From: Echinicola jeungdonensis
Lineage (GTDB): Bacteria > Bacteroidota > Bacteroidia > Cytophagales > Cyclobacteriaceae
NCBI RefSeq assembly: GCF_030409905.1
Contig: NZ_JAUFQT010000001.1
Span: forward strand, 1,696,001-1,760,000
DNA: 64,000 nucleotides
Reading direction: 5' to 3'
Shown here: piece by piece, positions 1 to 8,792 of the stretch
Layout: every line of letters begins with the position of its first letter
Position numbering within the stretch: position 1 is the first letter of the stretch
Program-made: the position numbers and the translations under genes
The notes under the pieces: generated by a model
Told to the model about the DNA's origin: nothing
The model's input: only the letters and a program-made list of their open reading frames with translations
The model's database searches: none

Positions 1-22
1 AGAATAACAATCACAATTCGCT

Positions 23-1810
23 TTGGCAAAAACAGACATCATCACACGGTTTTTAATCTGGCGGCTTAAACACATTAGTACCAAGAACTTTGTTTTAATC
101 CTCAGTGGGATCATTGGCGTTTTATCTGGTCTGGCTGCTGTCATCCTGAAAGAATCCGTTCATATTATCCAAAATTGGTTGACAGAAGGATTTCACATTG
201 AATACGCCAACTTCTTTTATATCATATATCCATTGATAGGGATTTCACTGGCTTATGGGGTGGGGAAATACTTGGTAAAAGATGTTGGGGGGCATGGCAT
301 CCCTGATATCCTTTATAATATATCCAAGAAGAATAGCCTTATTCCCCGGGTAAAAATGTACAGTCGGGTCATCACCTCCGGCCTTACGGTGGGTTTGGGC
401 GGTTCCGTGGGATTGGAGGCACCAATCGTGGTGACCGGGGCCGCTATTGGTTCCAATTCGGGATCATTGATGCATTTGAATTCTAGAAAAAGGGCTTTGT
501 TAATAGGTTGTGGAGCTGCTGGGGCTATTTCTGCCATCTTTGGTACCCCTATTGGTGCAGTGATTTTTGCCATAGAGGTGATTTTATTGGAAGTTAACCT
601 AAGTTCCTTTATCCCCTTGTTGATTGCCTCGGTGACAGGCTCGTTGACTACGATGCTACTGATTGGCGAAGATATAATCTTCTCCTTTAATATCACTGAA
701 AAATTCATTGCCGCCCATATGCCTTATTATTTGCTTTTGGGCATTATAACTGGATTGGTTTCCCTTTATTTTAACCGATCGGTGATGAAGACCGAAAGAA
801 TACTTGAGGGTTTCAAAAACCCATGGCTCAAACCACTATATGGAGGAGCCATTTTAGGGCTCATTATTTTCTTCTTTCCTCCCATTTATGGGGAAGGTTA
901 CGATATTTTGAATGCCCTAATTTCAGGTGAAACCCAAAATTTGCTGAACAGCAGTCCTTTTTTCTCTAAAATTGATAATCCCTATTTTATTTTGGTCTAT
1001 TTGGCAATGATTATCATTGCCAAGCCCATAGCCGCTGCACTGACCATTGGCAGTGGAGGTAGTGGGGGGATTTTTGCTCCTTCCCTCTATGTGGGGGGTA
1101 TTACTGGTTTTTTGTTTGCTTATAGCAACAACCTATTTGGACCCTATATTCCACTCCCATTAGCCCATTTTACATTGGTGGCCATGTGCGGGGTCATGAG
1201 TGGTGTGCAGCATGCCCCTCTTTCTGCGATATTCCTTATTGCTGAAGTAACAGGGGGATATGAACTTTTTGTCCCATTGATGCTTGTTTCTGCAATTTCG
1301 GTGGTAACAACCAGTTATTTTGATAAGAACTCTCTATATAAAAAGCAGTTGATTGAACAGGGTAAACATATCCCTGAGACCAAAGACGAGGAGGTACTGG
1401 GGCTTATCGATATCCGAAGAATCATGGAAAAGGATTTGCTTCCCATTAGGCCTACTGCCTATCTAAAAGATCTTTGTGGACTGGTGAAACTAAGTAAAAG
1501 GAATATTTTTCCCGTTGTTGATGAAGATGGGCAGTTAAATGGTATTATTACCCTTGACGATATCAGGGATATTATGTTTGACAGGAGTAGGCAGGAACAA
1601 ACTCAAATCAGTGAATTGATGCATAGCCCGCCTGATACTATTAAGCCTTCGGAAAGTATGCGATCTGTAATGGAAAAATTTGAAAATACGGGGGCGTGGA
1701 ATTTACCAGTAGTTGATAATGGCAGGTATATTGGGTTTATTTCCAAATCCAGGATTTTTAATGCCTACAGGAAAAGATTGGTACGACAACAACAGGAACA
1801 AGACCTTTAA
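23..1810 (+). CDS. ClC-family chloride channel/transporter with two CBS domains
   Basis: Inner-membrane voltage-gated-chloride-channel family protein of 595 residues. The ClC signature blocks are visible in order: GGHGIPD near residue 89, GSVGLEAPI with the gating glutamate at E132, and GSGGSGGIFAP near residue 345. Many hydrophobic segments fill residues 25-420. Two CBS domains follow (about 430-500 and 515-575), the usual cytosolic nucleotide-sensing module. The only start that fits is TTG at 23, because an in-frame TAA lies at 5-7 and no ATG occurs near the N-terminus; I see no clear ribosome-binding site. Transport of chloride is assigned by family; anion selectivity and channel-versus-antiporter mode cannot be read with confidence. 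Confidence 0.9.
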   Translation: MAKTDIITRFLIWRLKHISTKNFVLILSGIIGVLSGLAAVILKESVHIIQNWLTEGFHIEYANFFYIIYPLIGISLAYGVGKYLVKDVGGHGIPDILYNISKKNSLIPRVKMYSRVITSGLTVGLGGSVGLEAPIVVTGAAIGSNSGSLMHLNSRKRALLIGCGAAGAISAIFGTPIGAVIFAIEVILLEVNLSSFIPLLIASVTGSLTTMLLIGEDIIFSFNITEKFIAAHMPYYLLLGIITGLVSLYFNRSVMKTERILEGFKNPWLKPLYGGAILGLIIFFFPPIYGEGYDILNALISGETQNLLNSSPFFSKIDNPYFILVYLAMIIIAKPIAAALTIGSGGSGGIFAPSLYVGGITGFLFAYSNNLFGPYIPLPLAHFTLVAMCGVMSGVQHAPLSAIFLIAEVTGGYELFVPLMLVSAISVVTTSYFDKNSLYKKQLIEQGKHIPETKDEEVLGLIDIRRIMEKDLLPIRPTAYLKDLCGLVKLSKRNIFPVVDEDGQLNGIITLDDIRDIMFDRSRQEQTQISELMHSPPDTIKPSESMRSVMEKFENTGAWNLPVVDNGRYIGFISKSRIFNAYRKRLVRQQQEQDL

Positions 1811-2170
1811 AATTATCTTTGGTTTGCATACTTATCCACGGTCAATTTTCCGCTTGCAAAAGTGTGAAAATTAACCTACAGCAGTTTATCCACAAATTTC
1901 TACTTTAACAAAAACTTATAAATACTTGATATTTAGTGTTTTATAGGGTTAATTACTTTGTATGTGGATAAGTGTGGATAAATGTGGATAAAAATTAAAT
2001 AAATGTATTTAGCACATTTTTAAGGCTTTAGGAACCTGTTTTTTATTGAAAATAATTAAATAAAAAAAAACAACAAATAATTTAAAATCCTGAAAACCTA
2101 TGGGAACTTAGAATAAAATTCTGGCCTTAACTAACAAAGTTATATCAAAAAAATATTTTAATACAGAAGG
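1811..2170. other. DnaA-box cluster with A+T-rich flank, candidate oriC
   Basis: The gene-free stretch holds five DnaA-box-like 9-mers. TTATCCACG lies at 1832-1840, TTATCCACA at 1886-1894, and the reverse form TGTGGATAA at 1963-1971, 1973-1981 and 1983-1991. Four of the five are perfect boxes and the last three are spaced exactly 10 bp, so they face the same side of the helix. A+T-rich DNA lies between boxes two and three and again from 1992 to about 2170. Such a cluster next to a melting-prone region is the classic makeup of a bacterial origin. dnaA is not nearby, which is not unusual in Bacteroidota. The strand mix of nearby genes does not settle the matter. Confidence 0.6.
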
Positions 2171-2216
2171 TGGGATATTGTAACATACGGTATATACATA
2201 CCAAAAATACAACAGA

Positions 2217-2693
2217 TCATACTAGTTTAAGATTTTTGCAATTTGGAATTTGACAATCCCCATACAATACAAGGGAATGGCTGGTAATGGCAGATTCAAA
2301 TTCCTTGCCCATGGCTTCCTTGATTAAATTAATCCTTTCATCCGAAAACTCCCTAATTTTTCGGCATTGGTTGCAAACATGGTGGTCATGATGTTTATAG
2401 GTTAAAGCCTGCTCATAGAGGGCAACTTTGTCTTTGAACTGATGTTTTACAGCCAATCCACATTCAACCAAAAGATCCAAAGTATTATATATGGTAGCCC
2501 TGCTTATTGAATAACCTTTATTGCGCATCAAGAGGAAAAGGCCTTCTACATCAATATGTTCGTCCTGGGGCAAGGCATATAATTCATCAATCACTGAAAA
2601 ACGCTCAGGGGTTTTTCTGCTCCCATGCCTGAGCAAAAAGTTTTCAAATATTTTTTTTGCTTTCTCTATTATAGATTTTTCTGCCATAATCAT
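2217..2693 (-). CDS. Fur-family metalloregulator (Fur/PerR-like)
   Basis: A 158-residue transcriptional repressor of the ferric-uptake-regulator family. The N-terminal half is a winged helix with the family's recognition-helix pattern SRATIYNTLDLL. The C-terminal half has the regulatory metal motif HHDHHVCNQC and a second CxxxxC pair (CQIPNC) near the end, which together form the structural zinc site. The sequence cannot distinguish Fur, PerR or Zur. A second ATG two codons downstream (2685-2687) is an equally good start. It is divergent from the aspartic protease gene at 2911, and the 217-bp gap between them probably carries both promoters. A distinct Fur paralogue lies at 45572. Confidence 0.9.
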   Translation of the reverse strand: MIMAEKSIIEKAKKIFENFLLRHGSRKTPERFSVIDELYALPQDEHIDVEGLFLLMRNKGYSISRATIYNTLDLLVECGLAVKHQFKDKVALYEQALTYKHHDHHVCNQCRKIREFSDERINLIKEAMGKEFESAITSHSLVLYGDCQIPNCKNLKLV

Positions 2694-2910
2694 TACTCTA
2701 AAGATTAAAGATGCAGGATTTTTTAGATTTATTCAAACAAGCCCAGTCCTCTAGGGATGGTTCTGCTCTTATTTGCTTTCATTCTAAATTATCCAGCTTT
2801 TATGGGGGGGTAATTCCGGAGAAAAAAGTGCTTTGCCGTTTACATAACCCTATATGAAAGACTCCAAATTATTTTTTATCTTATGACAGGAAAGCGATAA
2901 TTAAATAAGC

Positions 2911-4158
2911 ATGCAACCCAAATTTTACCCCATTCTTATTATTGTTTGCATGATATGCTTTGGCTCGGTTCATGCACAATTACCGGGCTTTTACATGAAA
3001 GAGGAAAAAAGAAAGGTCAAAATTCCTTTTTTTGATCATAATAATCTGGTAGTAGTGCCAGTTTCATTAAATAAAGGGGAACCTCTAAATTTTTTACTAG
3101 ATACAGGAGTGAAATCTAATATTTTATTTAGTAAGGGCATTGGGGATGCTATGGGTTTGTTTTATACCCGCAAGTTGAATCTAATGGGCGCTGATGGCAA
3201 AACCGTATTAACTGCATTGGTATCTCCCAATAACCATTTTGATCTGGGCCCTGTAGAAGGGACTTTTCAGGCTATTTTGGTCCTTACTGAAGATTTTTTT
3301 GAATTGGATAAAGTGATTGGTGTCCCCATTCATGGTATCCTTGGTTATGAGTTTTTCAAATTCAATCCAGTAAAGATCGATTATGACAATCAGTTAATCT
3401 CCTTTTACCGGAAAGATGTATTTAAGTGTAAACCCTTTGGGTATAGGGAAATGAATCTAGATTTTGATAATTACAAACCCTATATCCAGAGCACCATTAA
3501 ACAATACAATGGTCCTGATTTAGAGGCCAAATTGTTAATTGATACAGGGGCTAACCATGGCTTGCTATTAAATAGGGAAACTTCTGAAGACATTGTTTTA
3601 CCCCCGGTAACCCTAGAAACACATTTGGGAAGGGCTTTAGGGGGAAATCTTTTTGGCCATGTGGGTCGGATAAGAAAATATTCCATGGGCAGATTAAGTT
3701 TTAAAAGGGTGATTACGTCATTTCCTGAAGAGACCGATTATTCTTCCATCATTATTGGTTCAGGAAGGAAAGGGAGCCTGGGTTCAGATGTGATATCCAG
3801 ATTGCAGGTTATTTTTGACTATCCACGGGAAAGGTTATTTTTCAAGAAAGGGGGTAAATTTGGAACCCCATTTGTGTATGATATGAGTGGGATGGATGTG
3901 AAAATGGCCAGCCTCGAGGATCGGAAGTATTATATCAGTGAGGTACGTGAAAATAGCCCTGCGGAAAATTTAGGAATAAAACCAGGTGACGAAATTGTCA
4001 AAATCAATCAACTTCCCGCTGAATATTGGCAACTGCATGAAATCCTTGAATTATTGAAATCCGAAGAAGGAAAAGAAATCTTGCTTACCCTTAGAAGGAA
4101 AGAAGAGCAAGAATGGAAAATCATGGAAGTTTCCCTCACTTTGAAAAAACAGTTGTAA
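2911..4158 (+). CDS. Exported duplicated retropepsin-like aspartic protease with C-terminal PDZ
   Basis: A 415-residue protein with a Sec signal peptide (about residues 1-22, ending in VHA). Two aspartic-protease motifs are visible, DTG at 64-66 and DTG at 211-213, each starting a retropepsin-like lobe, so both catalytic aspartates are carried on one chain. Residues about 325-410 form a PDZ domain (SPAENLGIKPGDEIVKIN core). This arrangement is known in Bacteroidota as a periplasmic aspartyl protease family of unknown substrate. The gene stands alone, divergent from the Fur-type regulator, and is followed by the promoter of the histidine kinase gene. Confidence 0.85.
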   Translation: MQPKFYPILIIVCMICFGSVHAQLPGFYMKEEKRKVKIPFFDHNNLVVVPVSLNKGEPLNFLLDTGVKSNILFSKGIGDAMGLFYTRKLNLMGADGKTVLTALVSPNNHFDLGPVEGTFQAILVLTEDFFELDKVIGVPIHGILGYEFFKFNPVKIDYDNQLISFYRKDVFKCKPFGYREMNLDFDNYKPYIQSTIKQYNGPDLEAKLLIDTGANHGLLLNRETSEDIVLPPVTLETHLGRALGGNLFGHVGRIRKYSMGRLSFKRVITSFPEETDYSSIIIGSGRKGSLGSDVISRLQVIFDYPRERLFFKKGGKFGTPFVYDMSGMDVKMASLEDRKYYISEVRENSPAENLGIKPGDEIVKINQLPAEYWQLHEILELLKSEEGKEILLTLRRKEEQEWKIMEVSLTLKKQL

Positions 4159-4204
4159 AGTTTATCTTATGCCTTGTTTTATTGATTGGTAATTTACCCT
4201 TATT

Positions 4205-4238
4205 TTGTTCTTTTAATAAGGGGATTAAATTATATTTG
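4205..4238 (+). promoter_or_regulatory. Bacteroidota-type promoter for the histidine kinase
   Basis: TTG at 4205-4207 and TATATTTG at 4231-4238 match the -33/-7 pattern TTG-N(17-23)-TAnnTTTG with a 23-nt spacer, 32 bp before the start codon at 4271. Confidence 0.5.
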
Positions 4239-4270
4239 ATCCTTAATTCCCTCAACTTTCTTATCTCATC

Positions 4271-7200
4271 ATGGCAATAAATTCTGGAGCAATTCAACAA
4301 AATATACTCCTTACACTGAAAAGAAATTCCTTTTGCGATTTTGATTTATTGCACATATCACCTGCTTTTGAGAGATTGGGGAATGTTTTGGACAAGAAGA
4401 AAGATTGTCTAGAACATTTTGATAGCGTTTTCCCAACCCTTGAAAGGCCGGCATTGGAAACTTTGTTTCAATCGGCAAAAAGAGAAAAAGCCCTGGAAAC
4501 TTTTTTATTTTCCGAACCCCATATTTTTCAAAAGGTCAATATATCTGGATATACCTTATCCGAAAACCCCGAACAAAACTGCCTTGTCAATTTATTAATT
4601 GCTCCGGTAGCTTTTAATCCAGAAATAAATTTACAATGGATCATTCACCCAGATGGGAAAACTGTTTATTTCAATAAGGAAGATATTGCTTCAGTAAGAC
4701 CCAAAAACACTTCTGATCTTGCCAATTTCCTTGAATTAAAATTTCATTTTCTGAAAAAGGAATCCATTAGTTCCTTTTTGAAATCAAAAGGGACGGACCA
4801 GTTAGTGGTATATCCAGATCATATTATACTCAAAAAGGAAGAGCTTTATCAAGGGTATGAATTGATCAGCATATGCTATACCATTGATGAAAATGACCAA
4901 ACAAATTATTTTAATGAAGATAAGGAACAGCTTATCCGCGCCAATTCAGGGGTGATTTATTATGAGCATGAAGTTGGGGATAAAAGGATCAATTGGTCAG
5001 GTGCCATCAAAGAAATACTAGGCTACTCCCTTGAAGAATTCAAGAGGGTATGTATTCTAGACTGGGGTGAATTTATACATCAGGAAGATTTACCATCCTT
5101 GTATACAGGATTTGAATCGGAATTTTTAGCAAAAAGTGTTTGTGAAGTAGTTTACCGTATGCGTCACAAGAACGGACAATATATTTATGTCCAGGATACG
5201 GCAAGAACTTTCTTCAATGAGAATACGGGCAAAAAAATGGTCATTGGAATGATCAAGGATATTTCCCAACTCAAGGAGATAGAGGAGGACCTCGCCGAAA
5301 ACCAGTTCAAGTTAAATCAACTCACCGGAGTTGTACCTGGGGCGGTCTATATGCTGAAAACCAAGGATCTTGGCAGCCATCAATTTATTTTTCTCAGTGA
5401 GGGGATTTATCAACTTTTAGAGGTAGAACCGAAAGATTTTGGAAAGGATTATGAAAAGTTGATGGAAATGGTTCATCCCGAGGATTTGGGGAAATTGATT
5501 GAGGCGGATAAGAATGCGATAGAAACAGATTCCAAATTTGAGAATTATTTTAGAATCGTCTTACCTAATGGAAAAATCAAATGGCTTTATGGGGCTGCCA
5601 ATCGACTGCATCAATATACCCAGGAAGGAATTTGGGCTGGGTTTATTGTTGATGTAACTTATACCAAGCAAAAGGAGGAGGAAGCCCAGTTAAATTTTCT
5701 AAGGTACAAATCCATTTATGACAATACCCCGCTTTCCATTTTGCACTTGGATACTGAGGGTAAAATTACCAGCGTTAACCAATCTTTTATCAAAAAATTC
5801 GGTATTACTAATGAAAGCATGATTTTGGGGAAAAATATCCTGGATTACCAGGATAAGCAACCCCTTTTCAATGCTTTCAAAGATGCTTTTAATACAGGGT
5901 CGGGTTTTTATGAAGGCCCCTATATTTCCGATTTTTCCAATAGCTTCTTTTATATAAAGTTGATGGTTGAAAAGACCGATCATGAAACAGGTTATCAAGC
6001 TACTTTGGAAGATATCACAGAGAAGGAATTTACCAATCAGGTTCTGAGCCGGGTAGCCGAAATATCAGCTCAATTTAATGAGGTGGATTTTTTTGAGGAG
6101 GTGGTCAAATTGCTTTCCATTAAACTTAATTTGGAGTTTTGTCTTATAGGAGAATTTGAGCCTAATACCGAATCTATCAAAACCATCGCAGTAGCGAAAG
6201 GGGGGAAAATCATTCCAAATTTCAAATATTCACTGGTTGGAACCCCATGCATGAAATCCATTGCTTCCAATGATGAAGTAACGATGATTTGTGAAAACGT
6301 GGCAGAGAAATATCCAGATGATCATTTTCTCATTGAGCACAAGATTCAATCTTATGGATCTATTGCCATAAAGGACAAATCTGGAAAGAAGATTGGGATA
6401 TTAACCTTAATGGATACCCAACCTATCCAAAACCAAATTGGGGTAAGCAATATCATTACCATATTGGGAGACCGTACGGGAGCGGAATTGCAAAGGTTGA
6501 AGTACGAAAAAGAGCTTCGGGAATCTGAGCAACTTTATAGGAGCATTGCAGAAAACTTCCCCCAAGGAACTGTAGACGTTTTGGACAAAAATTTCAGATA
6601 TATTTATACGGAAGGAAAGGAATATGAAAAAGAAAATATTAATCCTGCAGATTTAATTGGGGAAAACCATTTTTCTAAATTCTGTCCTAATACAGCGCAA
6701 AAAGCCAAATATTACCTTGATAAAGTTTTTAACAATCAAACGGTCACTTACGAGATTTCTTATGGGGGACAGCATTACCTGAAATTTGGAGTGCCTCTTC
6801 AAAATAATGCCGGGGAAATAGACCGGGTTTTACTTGTAACCCAAAATATTAGTGAAATAAAGGAAGCCGAATGTGAAAGAGAAAGGTTGATCCAAGACCT
6901 TAAATCCCATAATGAAGAGTTGCAGCGTTTTGCTTATATAGTATCCCATAACCTCAGGGCGCCTATTGTAAATATTACCGCCTTGTTGGAGATGCTTAAT
7001 TATGAAAATCTTAATGACCCTGATAACCAAGAGGTTATTAAAAATCTCAAAGTTTCCACTTCCATACTCAATACGACCCTTAATGATTTGATCGAAGTGA
7101 TTTCCATCCGGAAACAGAAAATTCCAAAAATTGAAACCATATCCTTTTCCCAATTGGTACACAATGTTGAAAAAAGCCTTTTCAAACAAATTTCAGATAC

Positions 7201-7630
7201 CCAGGTAAAAATTAAAAAGGATTTTTCCCAGGTTAAAGAAATCAATTACGTATATGCGCATTTGGAAAACTTTTTGCTCAATTTTATGACCAATTCCATC
7301 AAATACCGCCATCCCGACAGGGTTCCTGAAATTCAAATTACCACTCGAATGCAGGATGACTACTGTGTGCTTTCTTTTTCTGACAATGGAATTGGAATTG
7401 ATTTGGAAAGGTATAAGGACAGGTTATTCGGCCTATATCAAAGGTTCCATTCACATATTGAGGGCAAAGGCCTGGGGCTATATTTGGTAAGGGAACAACT
7501 CAGGGTCCACGATGGTAAAATAGAAATAGAAAGTGAAGTGAATGAGGGATCAACCTTTTGGGTATTTTTGAAAAATATGAAGCCTTCTCAGGATACTACA
7601 GCAAAACAAAATACTTTATTTGACAATTAA
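4271..7630 (+). CDS. Multi-PAS/GAF sensor histidine kinase
   Basis: A 1119-residue cytosolic sensor kinase with no evident membrane segment. Domain order as read: a degenerate PAS-like N-terminus (about 1-190), PAS domains at about 195-335, 345-470 and 475-590, a GAF domain at about 600-745, a fourth PAS at about 755-865, then the kinase core. The phospho-accepting histidine is H893 in SHNLRAP. The ATPase domain shows the N box (N1008), DNGIGI, and the GKGLGL box at 1065-1069. There is no receiver domain and no response regulator gene nearby, so the output partner is unknown. The ligand or redox signal cannot be told from sequence. It stands alone between its own promoter and the lemA operon. 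Confidence 0.9.
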   Translation: MAINSGAIQQNILLTLKRNSFCDFDLLHISPAFERLGNVLDKKKDCLEHFDSVFPTLERPALETLFQSAKREKALETFLFSEPHIFQKVNISGYTLSENPEQNCLVNLLIAPVAFNPEINLQWIIHPDGKTVYFNKEDIASVRPKNTSDLANFLELKFHFLKKESISSFLKSKGTDQLVVYPDHIILKKEELYQGYELISICYTIDENDQTNYFNEDKEQLIRANSGVIYYEHEVGDKRINWSGAIKEILGYSLEEFKRVCILDWGEFIHQEDLPSLYTGFESEFLAKSVCEVVYRMRHKNGQYIYVQDTARTFFNENTGKKMVIGMIKDISQLKEIEEDLAENQFKLNQLTGVVPGAVYMLKTKDLGSHQFIFLSEGIYQLLEVEPKDFGKDYEKLMEMVHPEDLGKLIEADKNAIETDSKFENYFRIVLPNGKIKWLYGAANRLHQYTQEGIWAGFIVDVTYTKQKEEEAQLNFLRYKSIYDNTPLSILHLDTEGKITSVNQSFIKKFGITNESMILGKNILDYQDKQPLFNAFKDAFNTGSGFYEGPYISDFSNSFFYIKLMVEKTDHETGYQATLEDITEKEFTNQVLSRVAEISAQFNEVDFFEEVVKLLSIKLNLEFCLIGEFEPNTESIKTIAVAKGGKIIPNFKYSLVGTPCMKSIASNDEVTMICENVAEKYPDDHFLIEHKIQSYGSIAIKDKSGKKIGILTLMDTQPIQNQIGVSNIITILGDRTGAELQRLKYEKELRESEQLYRSIAENFPQGTVDVLDKNFRYIYTEGKEYEKENINPADLIGENHFSKFCPNTAQKAKYYLDKVFNNQTVTYEISYGGQHYLKFGVPLQNNAGEIDRVLLVTQNISEIKEAECERERLIQDLKSHNEELQRFAYIVSHNLRAPIVNITALLEMLNYENLNDPDNQEVIKNLKVSTSILNTTLNDLIEVISIRKQKIPKIETISFSQLVHNVEKSLFKQISDTQVKIKKDFSQVKEINYVYAHLENFLLNFMTNSIKYRHPDRVPEIQITTRMQDDYCVLSFSDNGIGIDLERYKDRLFGLYQRFHSHIEGKGLGLYLVREQLRVHDGKIEIESEVNEGSTFWVFLKNMKPSQDTTAKQNTLFDN

Positions 7631-7712
7631 GCTAATCAAATTGAATTTTCCCCAACCCTTCTAACTCTTTTCCGTGATATTATCTAAATTCGAGCAACGT
7701 ATTTAATAGATT

Positions 7713-8303
7713 ATGAAAAAAGCAATTATTCCAATTCTGATTATTGCCGTTGTCGGCATTTTTGTGTACACCAAAGCGGTGGGTACTTACAACCAATTTG
7801 TTAAAACGGAAGAAAATATCAAAGGCCAATGGGCAGAAGTGGAAACCCAGTATCAAAGAAGATCAGACCTTATCCCAAATCTGGTCAATACAGTAAAGGG
7901 ATATGCAGATTTTGAGCAGGAGACTTTGGAGGGTGTCATCAATGCAAGGGCCAAAGCTACATCTGTAAATATTGATGCCAATAATCTGAGTCCAGATAAA
8001 ATAGCTCAATTCCAACAAGCTCAAGATCAATTGAGTGGCAGTCTAAGTCGCTTATTGGTGACTGTGGAGCGATATCCCAACCTAAAAGCCAATCAAAACT
8101 TCCTGGATCTCCAGGCCCAATTGGAAGGTACCGAAAACAGGATTTCAGTGGCCAGAAGGAAATTCAACCAATCCGTACAGGCTTATAATTCAAATTTGAG
8201 GACTTTCCCCAATAACCTCTTTGCAGACTGGTACGGATTTGACCAAAAAGGTTATTTTGAAGCCACAGAGGGTGCGGAAAATGCTCCTTCTGTGGAATTT
8301 TAA
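7713..8303 (+). CDS. lemA: LemA family protein
   Basis: A 196-residue protein with one N-terminal membrane segment (about 4-20) and a coiled, mostly helical remainder. The LemA core is clear: RRSDLIPNLVNTVKGYA at about 50-66 and the following ARAKA helix. Length matches the family. LemA proteins are inner-membrane-anchored with the bulk outside the cytoplasm; their molecular role is not established. The two downstream genes both encode TPM domains, a common genomic partnership, and all three read as one operon. Confidence 0.92.
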   Translation: MKKAIIPILIIAVVGIFVYTKAVGTYNQFVKTEENIKGQWAEVETQYQRRSDLIPNLVNTVKGYADFEQETLEGVINARAKATSVNIDANNLSPDKIAQFQQAQDQLSGSLSRLLVTVERYPNLKANQNFLDLQAQLEGTENRISVARRKFNQSVQAYNSNLRTFPNNLFADWYGFDQKGYFEATEGAENAPSVEF

Positions 8304-8315
8304 AAGAAATTATTT

Positions 8316-8342
8316 TTCCGCCAGCGCCTATAGCTGGCGGAA
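8316..8342 (+). other. Intercistronic stem-loop after lemA
   Basis: TTCCGCCAGC (8316-8325) pairs perfectly with GCTGGCGGAA (8333-8342) around a 7-nt loop. No T-run follows, so it is not a canonical terminator; an mRNA-stabilising or processing hairpin is more likely. Confidence 0.5.
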
Positions 8343-8357
8343 CTAAATTCAACTATT

Positions 8358-8792
8358 ATGGCTGAAAAACTATTTACTGACAAAGAAAAAAAATCCATTG
8401 TCGATGCCATTAAGGCAGCCGAAATGGAGACTTCTGGGGAAATCCAAGTTCATTTGGAAAGCCATTGTAAAGGAAATGTTTTGGACCGGGCAGCTGATGT
8501 TTTTGAGAAACTTAAGATGCACAAAACAAAACTGAGAAATGGGGTGCTCTTTTACCTGGCCGTGGAAGACCATAAATTTGCCATATTAGGGGACAAAGGC
8601 ATCAATGCAGTTGTTCCCGAGGATTTTTGGGACTCCATTAAAGAAGAAATGATCAAAAACTTTAAAGAAAAAAAATTTGCACAAGGCCTCATCCGTGGCA
8701 TAGAATTGTCCGGAAAAGAACTTAAGGAACATTTTCCTTATGATGAGGACAGTGATGAAAACGAACTCTCTGATGAAATATCTTTTGGATAA
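8358..8792 (+). CDS. TPM domain protein, soluble form
   Basis: A 144-residue protein consisting of little more than a TPM domain, without signal peptide or membrane segment. Family features include the SGEIQVHLE strand near residue 26 and the LRNGVLFYLAVEDHKFAILGDKGI block at about 60-82, then a helical end and an acidic tail. TPM domains occur in plant photosystem II repair proteins and in bacterial membrane proteins next to lemA; a phosphatase activity has been reported for some, but I would not assign it here. The gene starts 54 bp after lemA and overlaps the secreted TPM gene downstream. Confidence 0.85.
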   Translation: MAEKLFTDKEKKSIVDAIKAAEMETSGEIQVHLESHCKGNVLDRAADVFEKLKMHKTKLRNGVLFYLAVEDHKFAILGDKGINAVVPEDFWDSIKEEMIKNFKEKKFAQGLIRGIELSGKELKEHFPYDEDSDENELSDEISFG

